Positions 16,047-19,400 of a stretch of DNA of 19,400 nucleotides are shown in pieces; the first letter of the stretch is position 1, and each line of letters starts with the position of its first letter. A program made the translations under genes and the position numbers. The DNA lies in the NCBI GenBank assembly GCA_002771315.1, contig PCSF01000281.1, forward strand, positions 4,321 to 23,720. The letters are read 5' to 3'. Below the pieces are notes generated by a model that saw only the letters and a list, made by a program, of their open reading frames with translations, was not told the DNA's origin and made no database searches. Origin of the DNA: Desulfobacterales bacterium CG23_combo_of_CG06-09_8_20_14_all_52_9. Its GTDB lineage: Bacteria > Desulfobacterota > Desulfobacteria > Desulfobacterales > UBA2156.

Positions 16047-16328
16047 AAATTCTTTAAGTCAAGAATAAATTTTTCACCCCGCATGATCTGCGTCGGTTAT
16101 TTGTGGCCGTGGGGGTGCTTTGTGCGGCATCCGCGTCAAATCCCGTCCCCTTTCTGATTCTAAAAACGTGCCGGAATCCCCGTCTCTGTTGATGGGATGA
16201 CAAGTATATTGAATGAAAGGTCTTGTCAGCTTGTCTGCCGCATGTTATGGGGAATTTGTCTTAAAACCATCGCGGATTCATGCCGGGAGACAAACCCATC
16301 TATCGATAAAGAAGAAGGAGGGAAACCG

Positions 16329-16829
16329 ATGACCAATACACAAAAAAGCAACGTCCTTGTCCTTGTATTGGCGATACTCTTGGCGGTGTTTTTACAGGTC
16401 ATGTTCGTCTTTGCCGACCAAATGGATACCCCAAACCGGGCTGCGGCCAAGTTTGCAAAAGCATATTATGCGCTGGATCCATCCATGGGTGCGCTTCTTT
16501 GCAACGAGGCCAAGGAGAACGAGGAAACGGATATCGTCGATGAACTCCTTTCCAAGGCATCAGAGGAAGCACGTGTGCGAGGATTTGACAAGGGATACAT
16601 GCGCAGCAAACTGGTCCATCTGGAAACCTACACTCACTATACCGATAAAGATAGCGCCACCGTTCGAATCACCGGCGCCCGCAAACGCATGATTCATCCG
16701 GTCTTCACCTGGGTCGCTCAGATATTTTTGCTTGGAGAAAGCTATCCGCTGGATCAGACCTTTAAAGTCGTCAGGGAACAAGATCGGTGGAAAGTCTGCG
16801 AGACGGAGCTTGCTTTGCCCGCGGTATAA
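16329..16829 (+). CDS. Hypothetical exported protein
   Basis: A 166-residue protein of unknown function. Residues 10-30 are strongly hydrophobic (VLVLVLAILLAVFLQVMF), ending FVFA-DQ, a plausible signal-peptidase site, so export to the periplasm is likely. The mature part is mixed alpha/beta, starting NRAAAKFAKAYYALD and ending DRWKVCETELALPAV. That pattern resembles small NTF2-like or DUF4878-type proteins, but I cannot assign a family. Two cysteines remain in the mature part. The frame is open to 16197, but the ATG at 16329 has a strong AAGGAGG ribosome site and directly begins the signal peptide. It is divergent from the tmc cluster and lies downstream of the strong promoter at 15986. The HD-domain gene follows on the same strand. 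Confidence 0.75.
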   Translation: MTNTQKSNVLVLVLAILLAVFLQVMFVFADQMDTPNRAAAKFAKAYYALDPSMGALLCNEAKENEETDIVDELLSKASEEARVRGFDKGYMRSKLVHLETYTHYTDKDSATVRITGARKRMIHPVFTWVAQIFLLGESYPLDQTFKVVREQDRWKVCETELALPAV

Positions 16830-16910
16830 CCCTGTTGGATCGATAATAAAACGCAGAAGAAAGCCTGTTCGGGCAAGCGGACTCCCCCTCATGACACACC
16901 TTTGAATCCC

Positions 16911-17669
16911 ATGGATCCGGTTTACACACAGATTCAGAGCCGCGCCAAGAAAATCATATCCCTCCATCCCCAAGCGGATTTCTATCGCCGCTGCCGTAAG
17001 GCCAATACATTATCCAAAAAACTTTTCGAAGCCGATCCTGTCATCTACCGGCTGCTGGATTTCCTGGCACAGCATCTGGAAAATGATTTCGGCCATGGGC
17101 TGAATCATGCCGTAAAAGTCTCACTGGACGCCGGCGCTCTGATGATTATCGAAGGGACCATGGCCGGATACGCAACAACGGAGATCCATCGAAAAACCTG
17201 CCTTGTGCAGTGTGCCGGTCTGCTGCATGACGTCAAACGAAAACAACGCGAGCATGCCGCAAAGGGGGCGATTTACGCCAGAAAAACCCTGAAGGCGTTT
17301 CCCTTTTCCAAGGAAGAGACGGAACAGATCTGCGGGGCCATCCGCAGTCATGAGGCCTTTAAAAAAAGTCCTCCCATCCGCGATCCGGAAGGCATCCTGA
17401 TCGCGGACTGCCTTTACGACAGCGATAAATTCCGATGGGGACCCGACAATTTTGCAGACACCATCTGGGACATGGTATCTTTTTTCAAGACCCCCCTTCC
17501 CCAGTTCATCGACTATTATCCCAAAGGCATGGAACTGATTCAAAGGATCCGGCATACCTTCCGGACGCAAACCGGAAAGCGATACGGCCCTCAGTTCATC
17601 GATCTCGGGATTTCCATCGGAAACGAATTGTACGAAGTGATCCGCGCCGAGTTCGGCGGGTTCCTGTGA
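16911..17669 (+). CDS. HD-domain phosphohydrolase-like protein
   Basis: A 252-residue soluble protein with a metal-dependent HD fold. His residues at about 62 and 66 (FGHGLNHAV), the HD pair at about 106-107 (CAGLLHDVKR), His147 (IRSHEAF) and Asp166 (IADCLYDSDKF) are laid out as in HD-superfamily phosphohydrolases. These act on nucleotides or other phosphoesters; the substrate is not deducible. The C-terminal 80 residues (DTIWDMVSFFKTPL and onward) are helical and unassigned. The start is uncertain: ATG at 16911 or TTG at 16902, and neither has a good ribosome site. It may be co-transcribed with the hypothetical exported protein 80 nt upstream. The methyltransferase-like gene converges on its 3' end. 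Confidence 0.8.
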   Translation: MDPVYTQIQSRAKKIISLHPQADFYRRCRKANTLSKKLFEADPVIYRLLDFLAQHLENDFGHGLNHAVKVSLDAGALMIIEGTMAGYATTEIHRKTCLVQCAGLLHDVKRKQREHAAKGAIYARKTLKAFPFSKEETEQICGAIRSHEAFKKSPPIRDPEGILIADCLYDSDKFRWGPDNFADTIWDMVSFFKTPLPQFIDYYPKGMELIQRIRHTFRTQTGKRYGPQFIDLGISIGNELYEVIRAEFGGFL

Positions 17670-17732
17670 ACCTTACCCTCACGGCTTAAGCTGTCCCGTA
17701 ACGGCAACGGAATCCCGATTCCATTCCGCATC

Positions 17733-18362
17733 TTAAATTGAGCGTTTTGCAGCGCTCTCAAACCGGAATAGGTATTCCCGGATTCCGTTTCGGTAAATGA
17801 AGGATTTGATGGATGAAAAGGCATGCATCAACGCCATGACCTCCCGGTTTTGCCTCGGGTAGACCGGAAGGTGCAATCGGGGGATCGGCTTCTCCTGAAG
17901 CCGAAAGTCATCATCAACGCCAAAGGCGGTCACTGGGGTCTGGGGCCTTTGCTGGTCACCGGAGAGCACCACCACCATCCCCTCAGGCTTGATCCACCGG
18001 CTCATCACTTGCACCATGCGCAATGCCCAGACATTTTCCAGGTGATCCAGGAAATCCCACAACAGGATGCCGTCAAAGTGCGCCGGCGGATAATTCAAAT
18101 TCCGCCAAGCCTCGTCCAGGGGGCGCTTTCGACTCAGCGCCTGGTCTAAACGACCGAACAGGTCGCAGACGCAAAGTCGACTGGCCCGATGGGAAAAAAA
18201 TGCGATATTGGTGCCGATGATAGGCCCCAAATCGAGAAGACAGACTCTTTTTCTTTGACCCAACAGTTCTACGAAGAGCTGCAGGATCATACTGGTGTGC
18301 GTGGATGTATCGGGCCCGGACAACAAGTCGTCCATCAGGCGTTCACCATCGGGCAGGCTCAA
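17733..18362 (-). CDS. Class I SAM methyltransferase-like protein, coupled to bactofilin
   Basis: A protein of about 209 residues with a Rossmann-like core. Motif I is LLDLGPIIGTN (about 42-52), an acidic strand end CVCDLF follows near 65-69, then FDGILLWDFLDHL at about 96-108 (motif IV-like), and KPEGMVVVLSG at about 125-135. This suggests a SAM-dependent methyltransferase, although the glycine motif (GPIIG) is less typical and activity is not certain. The start is probably TTG at 18362, overlapping the bactofilin stop by 4 nt. The ATG at 18335 is the alternative but has a weak ribosome site. Overlap implies translational coupling with bactofilin and a possible shared role at the cell envelope; substrate unknown. 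Confidence 0.72.
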   Translation of the reverse strand: MSLPDGERLMDDLLSGPDTSTHTSMILQLFVELLGQRKRVCLLDLGPIIGTNIAFFSHRASRLCVCDLFGRLDQALSRKRPLDEAWRNLNYPPAHFDGILLWDFLDHLENVWALRMVQVMSRWIKPEGMVVVLSGDQQRPQTPVTAFGVDDDFRLQEKPIPRLHLPVYPRQNREVMALMHAFSSIKSFIYRNGIREYLFRFESAAKRSI

Positions 18363-18862
18363 TTTGCTCTGCCGGCAGCCACCGACGGGGTGATGGTCGC
18401 CTTAGTCTCCTCACGGGCGGCTTTTCCAATAGCCGGAATCACCTTTTTGGTGTCTTTTTCCAACTCGATGATCGCTTTAAGAAAGGCCCCGTCTTCCACC
18501 GCAATGCTTTTGGCCTTGATTTCTCCGCTGAAATCGGCCTCTTTGGTGATTTTGACCTTCCCGGAGGCGAAAATGTTGCCAATCAGATGGCCACTGATGG
18601 TCACGTTATCGGCTTGTATCTCTCCTTCAAACCGACCTTTGGGGCCAACCATCACATGGTGTTTTTCCAGCGCGATTTTTCCTCTCATCGATCCCTCGAT
18701 GATTAAATTTTCCTGTCCGCGGATATCACCCTCGATGGTGATATGCTCACCGATGATGGTTTTCCCCTCCTTCAGGGCCATCGGTATCGACTCGATCTCG
18801 ATGTGTTTTTCCGTCGATTCGATGTTTTCCTCCGATTTGATGGTCTTGCGTCTTTCAAACAT
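18359..18862 (-). CDS. Bactofilin (polymer-forming cytoskeletal protein)
   Basis: A 167-residue bactofilin (DUF583). Residues about 33-133 form the right-handed beta-helix, with short repeats such as TIIGEHITIEGDIRG, NLIIEGSMRGKI and NVTISGHLIGNIFASGKV. The flanking tails are charged and disordered-looking. The N-terminal MFERR start is common in the family, where it helps membrane contact. Bactofilins polymerise without nucleotides and scaffold cell-wall enzymes, stalks or chromosome-organising proteins. A strong AAAGGAGG ribosome site precedes the ATG. The methyltransferase-like gene follows with overlapping ends. Upstream, 18863-19052 holds no gene, only the palindrome at 19012-19027. Confidence 0.95.
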   Translation of the reverse strand: MFERRKTIKSEENIESTEKHIEIESIPMALKEGKTIIGEHITIEGDIRGQENLIIEGSMRGKIALEKHHVMVGPKGRFEGEIQADNVTISGHLIGNIFASGKVKITKEADFSGEIKAKSIAVEDGAFLKAIIELEKDTKKVIPAIGKAAREETKATITPSVAAGRAN

Positions 18863-19011
18863 GGGAACCCTCCTTTTCTGGTAGCAATAACGGATCCTTC
18901 GAGCACGGGCTTCCTGTCATCCGAAACAGTCCCAGGTTGTCTTTCCCCCTCCATATCAAGCGATTCAATCCCTGTAAACCCGAGTTTCACTTCCCGTCAC
19001 AAATACAAGCG

Positions 19012-19027
19012 TTTTAAGCGCTTAAAA
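19012..19027. repeat. Perfect 16-nt palindrome between ahpD-like and bactofilin genes
   Basis: TTTTAAGCGCTTAAAA is a perfect palindrome located 26 nt after the stop of the Sec-containing gene and 150 nt before the bactofilin start. On the minus strand it is directly preceded by a T run, and an extra arm (AAGCG at 19007) allows a short hairpin. It may be an operator or part of a weak terminator. Confidence 0.4.
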
Positions 19028-19052
19028 AAAACACTTTCCGGAATTTTCAAAA

Positions 19053-19358
19053 CTACGGGGTGATCTGGGACATCTCCTTCTTTCGAGCCTCCTCATCCAC
19101 TTCCCGGATCTCGCGAAGCTGGGCATTGACCCTCCCTGCAGACACCGCCATCACGATGGCCTGCACCGCACCGATCTCCTTTTCAGTTATCCCCTCAGCC
19201 TTGGCCACGCCAAGGTAGTTGCGTACTCAGGGATAACACCCGATGGCCATGGCCGTGGCCATGTGCACCAGGAGGGTGGTCTTGGGATCCAGGGTTGGAT
19301 TTTGCCGTGCCGATTGGTAAAATGTCCTGTAAGCGTCGTTTTGTTCTTTGGAAAGCAT
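19053..19358 (-). CDS. AhpD/CMD-family selenoprotein with CxxU redox motif
   Basis: A 101-residue protein seen only if the in-frame UGA at 19227-19229 is read as selenocysteine. The frame starts at ATG 19358 (AAGGAGAGG ribosome site 6 nt upstream) and ends at TAG 19053. Around the UGA it reads LLVHMATAMAIGCYP-Sec-VRNYLGVAKAEGI, continuing TEKEIGAVQAIVMAVSAGRVN. This is the pattern of carboxymuconolactone decarboxylase/AhpD-like proteins, in which a CxxC pair on a helix does thiol peroxide or disulfide chemistry. Here the second Cys is Sec44, with Cys41 as partner. A perfect SECIS-like hairpin follows. The likely role is peroxide or thiol-disulfide reduction; the physiological substrate is unknown. 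Sec-containing AhpD-like proteins have been reported in environmental and Desulfobacterota sequences. An ordinary gene finder would miss or split this gene. Confidence 0.9.
19199..19229 (-). promoter_or_regulatory. UGA (Sec) codon and SECIS hairpin of the AhpD-like gene
   Basis: UGA is at 19229-19227. Eleven nt later a perfect 7-bp stem begins (CCUUGGC / GCCAAGG) closed by the loop GUG. The loop starts 18 nt after UGA and contains G then U. Spacing and loop match the bacterial SECIS seen in E. coli fdhF closely, supporting SelB-dependent decoding. Confidence 0.87.
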
Positions 19359-19400
19359 GGCCTCTCCTTTCATATACCATCAGAAACATGAATTCCTCTT

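Noticed and set aside
16104..16119. Sigma54-like TGG-N10-GC element
   Set aside because: Only the GG and GC positions fit in a G-rich stretch; too little information.
16084..16161. Small plus-strand ORF starting MICVGYLWPWGCF in the divergent region
   Set aside because: About 24 codons, no ribosome site, ends at UGA followed closely by UAA; cannot be separated from chance.
17708..17728. CGGAAT/ATTCCG inverted repeat between convergent genes
   Set aside because: A 6-bp stem without a T run on either strand; weak as a terminator.
17667..17735. UGA stop of the HD gene as possible Sec codon
   Set aside because: The frame stays open for some 20 codons after UGA, but there is no SECIS-like hairpin at the right distance and no family reason for Sec at the C-terminus.

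Overview
The window looks like a chromosomal segment of a sulfate-reducing member of the Desulfobacterota (former Deltaproteobacteria). The main reason is a complete tmcD-tmcC-tmcB-tmcA operon for the transmembrane Tmc redox complex, which is typical of sulfate reducers that use periplasmic cytochrome c3. Selenocysteine-encoding genes, a YedF-SelD pair and a PutA-type proline oxidase also fit. No insertion sequence, phage, CRISPR array, rRNA or tRNA was seen.

Layout, left to right. (1) 1-1010: an RRM RNA-binding protein and a cold-shock protein, both on the minus strand. A hairpin terminator lies behind each, and a third intrinsic terminator sits inside the 5' leader of the csp gene. (2) 1433-2547: a plus-strand YchF-like GTPase with a degenerate switch II/G3 motif, behind a good sigma70-type promoter. 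(3) 2636-4153: glucose-6-phosphate isomerase, minus. (4) 4333-6000: selD-yedF, minus. selD is longer than a plain ORF reading shows: an in-frame UGA at codon 18, followed by a hairpin, encodes the catalytic selenocysteine. (5) 6227-10788: putA and an EamA-family exporter, overlapping by ATGA, minus. (6) 11022-15948: a minus-strand cluster of an HTH/Cys-rich/PAS regulator, tmcD, tmcC, tmcB, tmcA and a receiver-only response regulator. (7) 15949-16328: a divergent region with a near-consensus plus-strand promoter, a dyad and a long leader, then a secreted hypothetical protein and an HD-domain protein on the plus strand. (8) 17733-18862: a bactofilin gene overlapping a methyltransferase-like gene, minus. 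(9) 19053-19358: a small AhpD/CMD-family gene whose redox motif is C-Y-P-Sec, with the Sec encoded by UGA and followed by a perfect 7-bp hairpin, minus.

How the genes relate: Tmc passes electrons between the periplasmic type II cytochrome c3 (TmcA), the membrane cytochrome b (TmcC) and the cytoplasmic Fe-S protein (TmcB), with TmcD as accessory subunit. The flanking sensor and receiver genes suggest dedicated control. SelD makes selenophosphate, the selenium donor for Sec. It needs Sec for its own active site, and its product would supply the AhpD-like selenoprotein at the other end of the window. Both Sec genes are truncated or lost if UGA is read only as stop, and they are the main discovery here.
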